This document shows positions 4,838 through 5,471 of a DNA stretch of 5,471 bases, piece after piece. Every line of letters starts with the position of its first letter. Position 1 is the first letter of the stretch. Where the stretch lies: positions 1 to 5,471 of the forward strand of contig NZ_CAUFJQ010000112.1 of NCBI RefSeq assembly GCF_959025735.1. Reading direction: 5' to 3'. The DNA is from an uncultured Streptococcus sp. Its GTDB lineage: Bacteria; Bacillota; Bacilli; Lactobacillales; Streptococcaceae. A program made the position numbers and the translations under genes. The notes beneath the pieces were generated by a model. That model was not told the origin of the DNA and searched no databases. It saw nothing but the letters and a program-made list of their open reading frames with translations.

Positions 4838-5471
4838 TCAGTTTGTCAACTCCTCTCTATAAAGATCTGAAATGGATACGTTTTTCTGAGCAAGTGACAG
4901 ATTAAAAATATTCTTTCTATCCAATTCCTGTGTTATTTTTGGTAGCAGTCTTGTTAACTCCTTCTCTTCTACTTCAATCTGGCAAATCGAACCATTGATA
5001 ATGGTATAATCTTGGAATAGAGCTAAGCTATCTTTATTCCTAAACTCAAAAGATATTTGATACTGTTTTTGATAGGTTATTTGCTGAACTGGTCCTGATT
5101 TGATTAACTTCCCATGGTTAAATAAGGCATAGTTGTCAGCATATTTTTCAACTTCTAAGAGATTATGCGTCACGATAATAATGGTATGACCTTTATGCGC
5201 TAGCTTCTGTAATAATTGCCACTGTTTTTCACGACGTATTGGATCGACATCGTTCGTGGGTTCATCAAGAAGAATGATGGTCGGAGATCCGATTAAAGCC
5301 ATTGCAAAAGAAGTTAGACGCTTTAAACCGCCTGAGAGATCCTTTCCTTGTTTTGCCCTGTACTCCTTAATTTCCAAGTCGGTTAAGAGCTGATCCATTT
5401 CTTTTTGTAAATCTATGGTGTTTAACCCTCTCATTCTTCCAAGCATTTCTAAGTTTTGTTCCACCGTCAAT
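4838..5471 (-). CDS. ABC transporter ATP-binding protein, N-terminus cut by the window edge
   Basis: The C-terminal 210 residues of an ABC exporter ATPase of the CcmA/DrrA type. The visible part starts in LTVEQNLEMLGRMRGL. The first codon, TTG at 5468-5470, is an internal Leu and not a start, because Walker A and the Q-loop must lie further right. Present, numbered from that Leu, are the signature LSGGLKR (45-51), Walker B IILLDEP with catalytic Glu70, a D-loop region TNDVDP (72-77; ND-V replaces the common SGLD) and the switch His102 (IIIVTHN). The last 80 residues form the regulatory-like extension usual in DrrA-type proteins, ending in NVSISDLYREELT. It pairs with the permease immediately downstream. 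The enzyme looks intact in what can be seen. Confidence 0.92.
   Translation of the reverse strand, partial: LTVEQNLEMLGRMRGLNTIDLQKEMDQLLTDLEIKEYRAKQGKDLSGGLKRLTSFAMALIGSPTIILLDEPTNDVDPIRREKQWQLLQKLAHKGHTIIIVTHNLLEVEKYADNYALFNHGKLIKSGPVQQITYQKQYQISFEFRNKDSLALFQDYTIINGSICQIEVEEKELTRLLPKITQELDRKNIFNLSLAQKNVSISDLYREELTN

Noticed and set aside
1..5471. CRISPR array, tRNA, rRNA, insertion sequence or phage genes
   Set aside because: No spaced direct repeats, no cloverleaf or rRNA-like sequence, and no transposase or integrase frames were seen.

Overview
The window looks like a chromosomal segment of a Streptococcus from the mitis/sanguinis/parasanguinis cluster. The main reason is a near-textbook CiaR/CiaH two-component pair whose residues closely match the pneumococcal proteins I know from memory. 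A streptococcal-type BioY, AGGAGG-like ribosome binding sites and TATAAT-type promoters agree with this. The species cannot be fixed from the sequence alone.

Layout: bases 1-92 hold what looks like a streptococcal intergenic element ending in a hairpin. From 3340 leftwards, on the minus strand, lies a gene cluster. It starts with a promoter carrying a threefold CiaR-type half-site, followed by a structured leader. Next come an unrecognised Gln/Gly-rich single-pass membrane protein (2682-3221), a second promoter (extended -10), ciaR (1866-2546), ciaH (521-1882, overlapping ciaR by 17 bases) and a glyoxalase I gene (112-492). Divergent from this cluster is bioY (3427-3960, plus strand), the biotin-binding subunit of an ECF importer, with a clear sigma-A promoter and an imperfect BirA-like operator. 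A perfect 19-bp hairpin (3986-4027) ends bioY and also faces the convergent minus-strand ABC operon on the right. That operon has an ATPase whose N-terminus is cut off by the window edge, an ABC-2 permease starting 1 base after the ATPase stop, and a 24-codon ORF with a strong ribosome binding site. The last may be the remnant of a second permease.

The most interesting part is the left cluster. The promoter in front of the Gln/Gly-rich protein has three TTTAAG-like half-sites at an exact 11-base period, the last one 10 bases from TATAAT. This is the architecture of promoters activated by CiaR. It suggests that the membrane protein belongs to the CiaR regulon and that read-through makes ciaRH autoregulated. 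The protein sits where Streptococcus mutans has ciaX, and the sensor domain of this CiaH carries acidic Asp/Ser clusters. An unrecognised accessory envelope component of the Cia system is therefore a reasonable hypothesis, not a demonstrated fact.
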